From the NCBI RefSeq assembly GCF_011045035.1, contig NZ_JAALAA010000009.1:62001-126000 (forward strand): 64,000 nt of DNA, written 5' to 3'. Positions 45,510 to 53,292 of this stretch are shown in pieces. The translations under genes were made by a program, and so were the position numbers. Positions within the stretch are counted from its first letter, which is position 1; each line of letters starts with the position of its first letter. This DNA comes from Nocardioides turkmenicus. GTDB taxonomy: Bacteria; Actinomycetota; Actinomycetes; Propionibacteriales; Nocardioidaceae. The notes beneath the pieces were generated by a model. That model was not told the DNA's origin and ran no database searches. It saw only the letters and a program-made list of their open reading frames with translations.

Positions 45510-46268
45510 TCAGTCGCGCGACGCGAGAACCGCCAGGTCACGCACGGCATAGCGGTGGTGCTCGGCCTCCTCGTCGAGGACGACCTTGAGGCAGCGGCGT
45601 ACGGAGAACTCGGCGTCGGTGTAGCCGCCGACCGGGCGCCGCTCGCAGAGCCGGTCGAGGTCCTCGTCGGTGAGGCCCGCGACGTAGCCACGGATCGTCG
45701 CCATCCGTGCGAGCCGGGCCTCCAGCACCTCGTCGAGGCCCGCCTCGACGCTGGTGTCGATCCCGGTGCCTTCGTCAGACCCCGCGGGCCCGTAGCCGAG
45801 CGGGTGGTAGGGCGAGTCCTCCTCGAGCACACAGTTGCCGAACCACTTGTCACTGGCGAAGAGCAGGTGTCGAAGCGTCTCCACGAACGACCACTCGCCG
45901 TCGACGCGCTCGTGCTGCTTCTCCTCCGGCATCGCCCGGACCCGCTCGACCGTTGCCGCCCATTCCTTCTCGAGCAGATTCCAGACCGAGCGGATCTCGT
46001 CGGCGGTCTCCGCCTCACGCGCGAGGCGGCGCGACGGGTGGATGCGGTCGAGCTCGGACTGGACGTACGCCGTCACGTCGACGTCGTTGACCACCACCCG
46101 GCCGAAGTCACCGGCGAGATAGACGTCTCGGCCCCAGCAGTCGACGATCTTCAGCCGCTCCTCGAACCAGCAGTCGCGGATCTCCAGGCCGCTGAGGTCG
46201 CTCTGATGGATCAACGCGTCGCGGAACCGGTCGGTCTCGGCGTACGTCCTGGTCGGCTCGGAAGGCAT
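45510..46268 (-). CDS. DinB family protein
   Basis: 252-residue DinB/YfiT-type four-helix protein. The helical part contains ETLRHLLFASDKWFGNCVL and EEAEHHRYAVRDLAVLASRD, supplying the three His typical of the metal site. An N-terminal extension of about 70 residues (SDLSGLEIRDCWFEERLKIVDCW) has a pentapeptide-like, beta-helical flavour. Some relatives are mycothiol-dependent enzymes, which fits a mycothiol-producing host, but the substrate is unknown. It is upstream of cydAB on the same strand with 79 bases between. Confidence 0.8.
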   Translation of the reverse strand: MPSEPTRTYAETDRFRDALIHQSDLSGLEIRDCWFEERLKIVDCWGRDVYLAGDFGRVVVNDVDVTAYVQSELDRIHPSRRLAREAETADEIRSVWNLLEKEWAATVERVRAMPEEKQHERVDGEWSFVETLRHLLFASDKWFGNCVLEEDSPYHPLGYGPAGSDEGTGIDTSVEAGLDEVLEARLARMATIRGYVAGLTDEDLDRLCERRPVGGYTDAEFSVRRCLKVVLDEEAEHHRYAVRDLAVLASRD

Positions 46269-46317
46269 ACGCCATCGTCGGCCGACCGGGCCGACCCGTC
46301 AACGGACTAAAACGGGC

Positions 46318-47076
46318 CTACCGGAAGGCGGGCTTCTCCTTGGCCAGGAAGGCGCGGACGCCCTCCTTGAAGTCGGCGCCGGTGTAGACCTCGCGCAGCA
46401 GGTCCTCGTCACCGTCCGGCGAGGCCTCGGTGCGGGCGGCGTACGTCGCGAGCTGGCTCTTGGTGGCGCGCACGGTGACGCCGGACAGCGGCAGGATGCC
46501 CTCGACCAGGGCGTCGACCTCGTCACTCAGCGAGTCGGTGACGGCGGTCAGGGCACCGGTGGCGTAGGCGCGGTCGGCGGTGATCAGGCGGGCGGCGAGG
46601 AGCATCTCCCGCACGACCGGTTCGCCGAAGACGGCGGCCGCGCGGTAGACGATGGAGGCCGCGAGCGCGTTGCCGAGCGTCTTCGCGATCGGGTAGCCGA
46701 AGCGGGAATGGGGCGTCGCGACCCGCAGGTCGCAGTGGGTGGCGACCGCGAGCCCGCCCCCGACGCAGACCCCGTCGACCGCGGCGATGGTGACCTGCGG
46801 GAGGGCGAAGAGCTTCTCGAGCAGCGAGCGGATCCAGTCCTCGTAGTCCACCGCGTCGCGGGAGAGGAAGTCGGAGATCTCGTTGCCGGCCGCGAACGCC
46901 CGCCCGCCGGTCCCGGTCAGCACCAGTACCTTCACCGACTCGTCAGTCGCGAGCTCGTCGCACAGATCGTGCAGCGCGCCGTACATCTCTGCGGTGAAGG
47001 CGTTGTGCTTCTGGGGGCGGTTGAAGGTCACCTGCACGACGCCGGGGCGCCGCTCCACTACCAAGTCCTCGCTCAC
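46318..47076 (-). CDS. enoyl-CoA hydratase/isomerase family protein
   Basis: 252-residue crotonase-fold protein. Conserved segments are VTFNRPQKHNAFT, the oxyanion-hole region AFAAGNEISDF near 65-75 and VDGVCVGGGLAVATHCDLRVA near 100-120. The position of the usual second catalytic Glu is not obvious, so hydratase, isomerase or another CoA activity is possible. The GTG start is preceded by TACGCT 8 bases upstream, itself overlapping a 12-bp hairpin shared with the end of the sugar-binding gene. Confidence 0.87.
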   Translation of the reverse strand: MSEDLVVERRPGVVQVTFNRPQKHNAFTAEMYGALHDLCDELATDESVKVLVLTGTGGRAFAAGNEISDFLSRDAVDYEDWIRSLLEKLFALPQVTIAAVDGVCVGGGLAVATHCDLRVATPHSRFGYPIAKTLGNALAASIVYRAAAVFGEPVVREMLLAARLITADRAYATGALTAVTDSLSDEVDALVEGILPLSGVTVRATKSQLATYAARTEASPDGDEDLLREVYTGADFKEGVRAFLAKEKPAFR

Positions 47077-47086
47077 GGGAACCGAG

Positions 47087-47114
47087 CGTAGGGCACCCCC
47101 ACGGGTGCCCTACG
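47087..47114. terminator. 12-bp perfect hairpin between the sugar operon and the enoyl-CoA hydratase gene
   Basis: CGTAGGGCACCC (47087-47098) and GGGTGCCCTACG (47103-47114) around CCAC. It follows the minus-strand sugar-binding gene by 10 bases and would act as a transcript end. It lacks a T-tract and overlaps the probable -10 of the next gene. Confidence 0.5.
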
Positions 47115-47124
47115 GTGGCGTTCG

Positions 47125-48501
47125 TCACACGTGCGGCTTCACCTGGTCGGTGTAGATCTTCTCCAGAGCCGTCTTCAAGCTGTCCATCTCGGTCTGGACG
47201 TCCTTGTTCTCGGTGAGGATCGAGGCCATGTGGTTGGCCATCTCCAGGTCGCCGCCGGGCAGGAAGACGCGGGCGTAGTCCTGCGAGCGGGTGTTGGGGA
47301 GCTGGTCGATCGCGACCTGGGCCTGGGGCGTCTTCTTCAGGATCGCCGCCGGATCCGCCGACTTGCGGATCGGCACGTAGCCGGTCGCCTCGGAGAACTT
47401 GATGGCCTGCTCGGGCTCGGTGAGGAACTTGATGAAGGTGCCGGCCGCGAGCTGCCGCTCGGGACTGATGTCCTTCGGGATCCCGACTCCCGAGCCACCG
47501 GTCGGGCAGATCTTCTCGGTCTCCACCGGCCCGGCGGGCAGCGGAGCGACGCCGACGTCGAACTTCGCCGAGGTGATCGCGGTGATCAGGTCACCGGTGG
47601 AGCCCACGGTGGCGCTGGCGACGCCCGCCGCGAAGTCCTGGATCTGGTCGACGCCCGCGACCCCGGCGACCTTGTCCTTGTAGACCCAGTCCTTGAGGAA
47701 GGAGAGCGCCTCGACCGACTCGGCCGAGTTGCAGGTGATGTCGAAGGACTCCTCCTTCGACCAGCCGCCACCCCAGCCCCACAGGTTGTTCTGCAGGGTC
47801 CACCCGGCGTAGCCCGCCAGGGCCGGGAACTGGAAGGCGAACTTCGCGCCGCTGGCCTGGGCGAGCTTGGTCTTCCACTCGCCGAACTCCTCCCAGGACT
47901 CCGGACCCTGCTCGGGAAGTCCGGCCTTCTTCCAGTGGTCCTTGTTGTAGTAGAAGAGCGGCGTCGAGCGGGCCCACGGCACCGCCCAGTGGGCGTCGTC
48001 GTAGAGGTAGTCGCCCAGCAGCGAGTCGACGTAGTCGTCGGTGTCGAACTCGAGCGCCTCGAAGAGGGAGTCGAGCGGGATGATCTGGTCGTTCATCTTG
48101 TAGCGGAACCACCACACGTCCGACAGGTTGATGATGTCGGGCAGGTCTCCGCCGGTCTGCGCGGTCTGGAACTTCTGCGCGATCTCCTCGTAGTCGGCGC
48201 CGGCCGTGACGAGCTTGACGGTGATGTCGGGCTGCGAGGCGTTGAAGGCGTTGACGATCTCCGTGCTGACCTTGATCGAGTCACCGGGGTTGGAGGTCCA
48301 GAAGGTGATCTCCTTGGCCGGCTTCACCCCGGTGAAGTCGATCTGCTCGACGGCGCTCGCGCCGCCTCCGCCGCCGCTGGTCGAGGGGCCGCCGCCGCAG
48401 GCGGAGAGCGCCGCCGCGGAGATGCCCAGGGCGCTGAGGCCGAGGAACCGCCGTCGGTCCAGGATCAGGCCCGAGCGATGCAGGTTGGACGAGGTGTTCA
48501 T
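47125..48501 (-). CDS. Tat-exported sugar-binding lipoprotein of an ABC transporter
   Basis: 458-residue extracellular solute-binding protein family 1 member. The N-terminus has the twin-arginine motif DRRRFLGLSAL at about 16-26 and a lipobox LSAC at about 32-35, followed by a Gly/Ser linker, so export by Tat and lipid anchoring are predicted. The body includes SNPGDSIKVSTEIVNAFN and VPWARSTPLFYYNKDHWKKAG. It is the last gene of an operon whose order is permease, permease, binding protein. The sugar is unknown and no ATPase or glycosidase is adjacent. Confidence 0.9.
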   Translation of the reverse strand: MNTSSNLHRSGLILDRRRFLGLSALGISAAALSACGGGPSTSGGGGGASAVEQIDFTGVKPAKEITFWTSNPGDSIKVSTEIVNAFNASQPDITVKLVTAGADYEEIAQKFQTAQTGGDLPDIINLSDVWWFRYKMNDQIIPLDSLFEALEFDTDDYVDSLLGDYLYDDAHWAVPWARSTPLFYYNKDHWKKAGLPEQGPESWEEFGEWKTKLAQASGAKFAFQFPALAGYAGWTLQNNLWGWGGGWSKEESFDITCNSAESVEALSFLKDWVYKDKVAGVAGVDQIQDFAAGVASATVGSTGDLITAITSAKFDVGVAPLPAGPVETEKICPTGGSGVGIPKDISPERQLAAGTFIKFLTEPEQAIKFSEATGYVPIRKSADPAAILKKTPQAQVAIDQLPNTRSQDYARVFLPGGDLEMANHMASILTENKDVQTEMDSLKTALEKIYTDQVKPHV

Positions 48502-48531
48502 GGAGCATCCCTTCCCTGTCGTGGCAAGACG

Positions 48532-49386
48532 TCAGCCTTTGACGCCGCCTTGGGTGAAGCCGTTGACGATGTGGCGCTGAAGGAGCGCGAAGACGACGAG
48601 GATCGGCAGCAGCACCATCACCGTGCCGGCCATCAGGACTCCGAACGAGCTGGCCGCGGACTCGCTGTTCTGCAGCAGCGTCAGACCGCGCGGCAGGGTC
48701 ATCATCTCGGGGTCGGTGATGATGATCAGCGGCCACAGGTAGTCGTTCCACTCGTAGACCACGTTGACCAGCGCCACGGTCGCGATGCTCGGCAGGGCCA
48801 TCGGGACCACGCAGTGCCACAGCCGCCGCCAGTGGCCGGCGCCGTCGAGGTGGGCCGCCTCGATCACCTCGTAGGGCAGCTGCAGGAATGCCTGGCGGAG
48901 GAGGAACGTACCGAAGCCGGTGCCGAGGCCGGGCAGGATGAGGCCCCAGTAGGTGTTCTCGCCGCCGAGGCTGCTGATGAAGACGTAGTTGGGCAGCGCG
49001 GTCACCTGGGGAGGCACCATCATCGTGGCGAGCACGCCCCAGAAGACGTACTTCTTGCCGGGGAACTCGCAGAAGACCAGCCCGTACGCCGTCAGGATCG
49101 CGAGCAGCACCTTCAGTCCGGCGCCGACGACCGTGACGATGCCGGAGTTGAGGAAGAGCCGCCCGAAGGGGACCTTCTGCGCGGCCTCGGAGTAGTTCTC
49201 CGGCTGCCAGACCTCGGGGAAGACGACGAGGTCGGTGGTCGCCAGATCCCCCGGGCCCTTGAAGGAGGCCAGGATCATGTAGCCGAGCGGCAGCACGACG
49301 ACGAGCACCGCGAGCAGCAGCACCAGGTAGTCACGTACGGTCAGCGGCGTCAGCCGCACTCTGCGGGAGGGAGCAGTGGCGCTCAT
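48532..49386 (-). CDS. carbohydrate ABC transporter permease (MalG type)
   Basis: 284-residue membrane protein with six hydrophobic segments. The EAA coupling motif reads EAAHLDGAGHWRRLWHCVVP near residues 182-201. It ends with NGFTQGGVKG, the typical tail of this family. The ATG overlaps the upstream permease stop by 4 bases. An in-frame upstream extension is not family-like and overlaps the other permease gene, so the ATG at 49386 is used. Confidence 0.92.
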   Translation of the reverse strand: MSATAPSRRVRLTPLTVRDYLVLLLAVLVVVLPLGYMILASFKGPGDLATTDLVVFPEVWQPENYSEAAQKVPFGRLFLNSGIVTVVGAGLKVLLAILTAYGLVFCEFPGKKYVFWGVLATMMVPPQVTALPNYVFISSLGGENTYWGLILPGLGTGFGTFLLRQAFLQLPYEVIEAAHLDGAGHWRRLWHCVVPMALPSIATVALVNVVYEWNDYLWPLIIITDPEMMTLPRGLTLLQNSESAASSFGVLMAGTVMVLLPILVVFALLQRHIVNGFTQGGVKG

Positions 49387-50297
49387 CGGTAGTGGACCCG
49401 CCTCTCCACGACGATCAGCTGGACGAGCGTGAGGACCACGAGGATCGCGAAGAGCACCGTGGAGAGCATCGCGGAGTAGCCGGCCTGGCTCTGCTCCTTG
49501 AAGCCCGTCAGGTAGGCGTCGAAGATCAGCGTGCGGGCGCCGCGGCCGAGCTTGTCCATCGCGATCAGCAGGTCGAAGGCCTGCAGGCTGTTGAGGATCG
49601 TGGTGACCATCAGGAAGAACGTGGTCGGCGACAGCAGCGGCAGCGTCACCGTGAAGAACCGCCGCACCGGCCCGGCGCCGTCGAGGTCGGCGGCCTCCAG
49701 CAGGTCGCCTGGCACGGCCTGCAGACCGGCGAGGTAGACGACCGCGGCGTAGCCGAGGTTCTTCCAGACGTAGACGATGATCACCATCGTCAGCGTCCAT
49801 GGTGGCGAGTTGATCCACTCCGGGCTGTTCAGCCCGATGTCGCGCAGGATCGCGGAGAGCGCGCCGATGTTGGGGTCGAAGATGTAGAGCCAGGCGAGCC
49901 CGACGCCGTAGCCGGAGAGGATGTAGGGCGCGAAGACCGTGGCCTGCGCGAAACCGGCGCCCGGGAGCCTGCGGTTGAGCGCCAGCGCGACGCCGAGGCC
50001 GAGCGCGAGGGTGAGCCCGACGGTGGCGACCGTGAAGATGCCGGTGGTCGTCAGGACCTTGCCGGCCTCACCGGAGGTGAAGAAGTCGCGGTAGTTGCCC
50101 AGCCCGACCGGGGTCGCGAACTTCGAGCCCAGCGTCCAGTTGAGCGTCGAGTAGTAGATGTTCTGGAAGAGCGGCCGGTAGATGAAGACCGCGATCAGCG
50201 CGACGTTGGGGAGGACGAACGCCAGAAAGATCAGCCACTCCCGTACGCGTCTTCCCGAGAGTGCCTGACGTGGTCGCTTGGTGGTGACTGCCGTCAT
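49383..50297 (-). CDS. sugar ABC transporter permease (MalF/UgpA type)
   Basis: 304-residue permease with six main hydrophobic segments, starting MTAVTTKRPRQAL. The EAA motif is EAADLDGAGPVRRFFTVTLPLL near residues 210-231. First gene of the second sugar ABC operon. The ATG at 50297 is preferred; a GTG at 50306 would add three residues, and neither has a strong ribosome-binding site. A CAAGAGT-AAA-ACTCTTG inverted repeat about 45 bases upstream is a candidate operator. Confidence 0.9.
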   Translation of the reverse strand: MTAVTTKRPRQALSGRRVREWLIFLAFVLPNVALIAVFIYRPLFQNIYYSTLNWTLGSKFATPVGLGNYRDFFTSGEAGKVLTTTGIFTVATVGLTLALGLGVALALNRRLPGAGFAQATVFAPYILSGYGVGLAWLYIFDPNIGALSAILRDIGLNSPEWINSPPWTLTMVIIVYVWKNLGYAAVVYLAGLQAVPGDLLEAADLDGAGPVRRFFTVTLPLLSPTTFFLMVTTILNSLQAFDLLIAMDKLGRGARTLIFDAYLTGFKEQSQAGYSAMLSTVLFAILVVLTLVQLIVVERRVHYR

Positions 50298-50340
50298 ACC
50301 TGGCACGACCGGTGAGTCAAGCGGCTGGGTCGGACCCCGT

Positions 50341-50357
50341 CAAGAGTAAAACTCTTG
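50341..50357. promoter_or_regulatory. inverted-repeat operator candidate of the second sugar operon
   Basis: CAAGAGT-AAA-ACTCTTG, a perfect 7-bp inverted repeat between the divergent-facing ends of the sugar operon start and the upstream RibD-like gene. It is AT-rich compared with its surroundings. No regulator gene is adjacent. Confidence 0.4.
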
Positions 50358-50394
50358 GTCTCAAGATTTCGTTACCGGAAACTGACCGTGAACA

Positions 50395-51060
50395 TCAGGT
50401 GCTGACGAGCCAACGCCCGAGCAACGTGCCGTCGTGCTCGATGAGCGACGCCAGAGACACCGGTACGTCGATGGGCGGCCCGGTCACGATCCGCCGGCCG
50501 TCGCCGGCGAGGAGCTTGGGCGTGATCGTGTGGCAGAGCTCGTCGACGACGCCGGCCTCGAGCAGCGACCCGAGGAGGCTCGGCCCGCCCTCGCAGAGAA
50601 CGTGGCGCATGCCCTCGTCGTGCAGCTCCTTCATCAACGCGGGCAGATCGACCTCGGAGTCGCCGACGACGTAGACGTTCTGCTCGCCGATCTCGTCGCG
50701 CGCGGCGGCCAGGCCGGGAGCCTCCGCCACGGTGGCGAGCCGGACCGCGCCAGGCTCGCAGCCCCGCAGGTCGTCGGGGACCCGGCCGCGACGGGAGACG
50801 ATGACGATCGGCGTGCCCTTGGCCGAGTACGTCTCGGCGACGGCGGTCCCGGCACCGACCAGCACCACGTCGGCGAGGTCGCGCAGAATGTGGAAGACGT
50901 CGACGTCGACCGCGTTGTTGACCGTGCCGGAGAGGCCGTCCGAGCCGGTCGCCGCACCGTCCAGAGAGCTGACCATGTTGGCGCGCAGCCAGGGCAGCCG
51001 GGGAGGTGTGTAGATGGCGCGCAGGCCTTCGCGAGTCGTCGGGTCACCGTCACCGTGCAT
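50395..51060 (-). CDS. RibD C-terminal/pyrimidine reductase family protein
   Basis: 221-residue protein with the dihydrofolate-reductase-like fold of the RibD C-terminal domain. Recognisable segments are RANMVSSLDGAATG near 26-39, ILRDLADVVLVGAGTAVAETY, and GMRHVLCEGGPSLLGSLLEAGVVDEL. It lacks the deaminase domain, so it may be a stand-alone pyrimidine reductase of riboflavin synthesis or a related NADPH enzyme. An ATG at 51060 has AGGG about 9 bases upstream; a GTG at 51069 is an alternative. It is divergent from galE with 52 bases between. Confidence 0.85.
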   Translation of the reverse strand: MHGDGDPTTREGLRAIYTPPRLPWLRANMVSSLDGAATGSDGLSGTVNNAVDVDVFHILRDLADVVLVGAGTAVAETYSAKGTPIVIVSRRGRVPDDLRGCEPGAVRLATVAEAPGLAAARDEIGEQNVYVVGDSEVDLPALMKELHDEGMRHVLCEGGPSLLGSLLEAGVVDELCHTITPKLLAGDGRRIVTGPPIDVPVSLASLIEHDGTLLGRWLVST

Positions 51061-51100
51061 GAGGATCACCCTGCCAACGTTAGGCGCTGGCGCCTGCCGC

Positions 51101-51106
51101 TATCTT
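51101..51106 (+). promoter_or_regulatory. candidate -10 element, leaderless galE
   Basis: TATCTT ends 6 bases before the galE ATG at 51113, matching the spacing seen at many other starts in the window. No Shine-Dalgarno sequence lies between. Confidence 0.45.
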
Positions 51107-51112
51107 CTTCGC

Positions 51113-52090
51113 ATGAGTTGGTTGGTTACCGGAGGCGCGGGCTACATCGGATCGCACGTCGTGCAGGCGCTGCTCGACGCAGGCCTCGAGCCGGTCGTCA
51201 TCGACGACCTCTCGTCCGGGTTCGCGAAGTTCGTGCCCGACAACGTCACGTTCGTCGAGGCGACGCTGCTGGACAAGGCGGCGATCGAGCAGGCGATCAC
51301 CGACAACGGCGTCGAGGGAGTCATCCACCTCGCCGGCTTCAAGTACGCCGGTGTGTCGGTGCAGCGGCCACTGCACACGTACGCGCAGAACGTCACCGGC
51401 ACCGCCAACCTTCTCGAGGCGATGGTGGCCACCGGTGTCGACAAGCTGGTCTTCTCCTCCTCCGCGGCGACCTTCGGCACCCCCGACGTCGACCTGGTCA
51501 CCGAGACCACGCCGACCAACCCGGAGAGCCCCTACGGCGAGTCGAAGCTGATCGGCGAGTGGCTGATCGCCGACGTGGCGCGTGCCGAGGGCCTCGCGCA
51601 CACATCGCTGCGCTACTTCAACGTCGTCGGCTCCGGCAGCAAGGACCTCTACGACACCAGCCCCCACAACCTGTTCCCGCTCGTCTTCGACGCGCTGGCC
51701 AAGGGCAAGACGCCGCAGATCAACGGCGACGACTACCCGACCCCCGACGGCACCTGCGTACGCGACTACGTGCACGTTGCCGACCTCGCCCACTCCCACG
51801 TCGTCGCCGCCAAGCGGCTCGCCGAGGGCAAGGACCTCGAGCCGGTCTACAACCTCGGCTCCGGCGACGGCTCCTCGGTGCGGCAGATCATGGACGCCAT
51901 CCGCGAGGTGACCGGCATCGACTTCGAGCCGGTCATCAAGCCGCGGCGCCCCGGCGACCCCGCCCGCATCGTCGCCACCGGCGAGCTCGCCCGGCGCGAC
52001 CTCGAGTGGGAGATGCGCCACGACCTGCGCTCCATGGTCGCCACCGCCTGGGAGGCTCGTCAGGCTGCGGGGGCGGACTACCCGAGCTGA
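51113..52090 (+). CDS. galE: UDP-glucose 4-epimerase
   Basis: 325-residue extended SDR that interconverts UDP-glucose and UDP-galactose for envelope sugars. NAD binding is by VTGGAGYIGSH at 5-15. The catalytic Ser lies in SSSAATFG and Tyr/Lys in SPYGESKLIGEW. RYFNVVGSG and CVRDYVHVADLA are GalE signatures. The start at 51113 is fixed by homology and by the TATCTT element. It converges on the HbhA-like gene, with a copy of the 86-bp repeat between. Confidence 0.93.
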   Translation: MSWLVTGGAGYIGSHVVQALLDAGLEPVVIDDLSSGFAKFVPDNVTFVEATLLDKAAIEQAITDNGVEGVIHLAGFKYAGVSVQRPLHTYAQNVTGTANLLEAMVATGVDKLVFSSSAATFGTPDVDLVTETTPTNPESPYGESKLIGEWLIADVARAEGLAHTSLRYFNVVGSGSKDLYDTSPHNLFPLVFDALAKGKTPQINGDDYPTPDGTCVRDYVHVADLAHSHVVAAKRLAEGKDLEPVYNLGSGDGSSVRQIMDAIREVTGIDFEPVIKPRRPGDPARIVATGELARRDLEWEMRHDLRSMVATAWEARQAAGADYPS

Positions 52091-52103
52091 CTTCGGGCGG
52101 GAT

Positions 52104-52189
52104 GCTCACCGAGGCAACTCGGTCAGCGCACACTCCCCTCGTGGAACTCCACGAAATCAGCGACGGCTCACCGAGTTACCTCGGTGAGC
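52104..52189. repeat. 86-bp triple-hairpin repeat, copy B
   Basis: Same length, orientation and layout as 20533-20618. The outer arms are GCTCACCGAG and CTCGGTGAGC, the central palindrome is TCGTGGA/TCCACGA, and the last hairpin ACCGAGTTACCTCGGT is identical in both copies. It lies between the convergent stops of galE and the HbhA-like gene. Confidence 0.8.
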
Positions 52190-52211
52190 CGTCGGGCATG
52201 AAGGGCCAGGA

Positions 52212-52730
52212 TCAGGCCTTCTTGGCAGCCGTCTTCTTGGCCGGAGCCTTCTTGGCGGGAGCCGGCTTCTCGGCCGGAGCGGCCTCGGCCTTCGGAGCCT
52301 CGGCCTTAGGGGCCTCAGCCTTGGGAGCCTCGGCGGGGGTCTCGGCGGTCTCGGACTTCTTGAACTTCGCGACGAAGGTCTCACCACGGGTGGCGAGCTT
52401 GTCGTAGGTGCCGGTGGCGGAGCCGGTGGTCTCGTCGAGCTTGGCCTTGACGGTGGTCTTCAGCTTCTCGGGCAGGACGGTGTACTGCTCCTTGGCGAGC
52501 GCCGGGAGGGTCTTCGGGTCGAAGCCGGTCACGGTCGCCTTGGCGGCGGTGGCCTTCTCGGTCGCCTGGGTGCGGTAGGAGGTCAGCTTGGTGGTCGCCT
52601 CGGAGCGGTAGCCGTCGACCCGCTTCTGCAGGTCGGTGGCGAGGTCCTTGACGGTCTCGTAGGCGAGGTCAGCGACGCCGGCGACGGCGTTGAGGGGCTT
52701 GGTGGTCTCAATCTTGGGCAGCGTGGGCAT
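52212..52730 (-). CDS. HbhA-like Lys/Ala-rich protein
   Basis: 172 residues resembling mycobacterial heparin-binding haemagglutinin HbhA. The N-terminal TTKPLNAVAGVADLAYETVK matches its N-terminal helix, and TYDKLATRGETFVAKFK resembles its coiled-coil segment. Three tandem EAPKA-type repeats follow at about 138-152, and the tail KKAPAKKTAAKKA is strongly basic. No signal peptide is seen, as in HbhA. The gene lies directly downstream of an XRE regulator, as hbhA (Rv0475) follows Rv0474. The adhesin role in this organism is not established. ATG at 52730; its first 23 bases overlap the regulator gene. Confidence 0.75.
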   Translation of the reverse strand: MPTLPKIETTKPLNAVAGVADLAYETVKDLATDLQKRVDGYRSEATTKLTSYRTQATEKATAAKATVTGFDPKTLPALAKEQYTVLPEKLKTTVKAKLDETTGSATGTYDKLATRGETFVAKFKKSETAETPAEAPKAEAPKAEAPKAEAAPAEKPAPAKKAPAKKTAAKKA

Positions 52731-53151
52731 CTGGGTTCTCCTCGTGATGGGGTTCTTCGTCGGTTTCATCGGCGGCCGGCGCATCGTCGGTGACACGACT
52801 GTTGAGAGCAAGGAACGAGTGGTAGACGTCGAGCAGCGAGTGCTTCTGCCGCTCGGTCAGGTTGGGATCGGCGAGCACCGCTAGCTCCACAGACCCTCCG
52901 ACGTTGGAGTCAGGGCTGAGGATCCCGGCACGGACGTAGACCTGCTCCGCCGAGATGCGCAGCGCCTTGGCGATCTGCTGGAGGACCTCAGCCGATGGCT
53001 TGCGCAGACCACGCTCGATCTGGCTGAGGTAGGGGTTGGACACACCTGCTTGGTCGGCGAGCTGGCGCAGAGACATCTCGGCCGAGATCCTCTGCTCCTT
53101 CAGATACTCGCCGAGCGAGCCAACCGCACTCGTGACCTTGCTCTTGACCAT
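52708..53151 (-). CDS. XRE family transcriptional regulator
   Basis: 147-residue regulator with an N-terminal Cro/C1-type helix-turn-helix (MSLRQLADQAGVSNPYLSQI, about 26-45) and a helical C-terminal part ending in an acidic, His-containing tail (DETDEEPHHEENP). It resembles M. tuberculosis Rv0474, which lies upstream of hbhA. Repeated GCTARCA motifs between this gene and the asparaginase gene are candidate autoregulatory sites. The downstream HbhA-like gene overlaps its end by 23 bases. Confidence 0.88.
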   Translation of the reverse strand: MVKSKVTSAVGSLGEYLKEQRISAEMSLRQLADQAGVSNPYLSQIERGLRKPSAEVLQQIAKALRISAEQVYVRAGILSPDSNVGGSVELAVLADPNLTERQKHSLLDVYHSFLALNSRVTDDAPAADETDEEPHHEENPDAHAAQD

Positions 53152-53161
53152 GACTCCAGTG

Positions 53162-53290
53162 TGCTAACAATTGCTAGCAATCACAAGTCCTCGGCAACCG
53201 AAGTGACACACATCACCCACTAGTTGCTTGGTCAACCGGCGGAAACATGGGTTAACACGACGTCACGACGTCGCTAACAGACCGCTAGCA
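53162..53290. promoter_or_regulatory. cluster of GCTAACA/GCTAGCA repeats upstream of the XRE gene
   Basis: GCTAACA at 53163 and 53273 and GCTAGCA at 53173 and 53284 form two pairs with 10- and 11-base spacing, one helical turn. TTGCTAGCAA at 53171-53180 is a perfect palindrome. One pair lies next to the XRE start and the other next to the asparaginase stop. Binding by the XRE protein is inferred from position. Confidence 0.4.
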
Positions 53291-53292
53291 GA

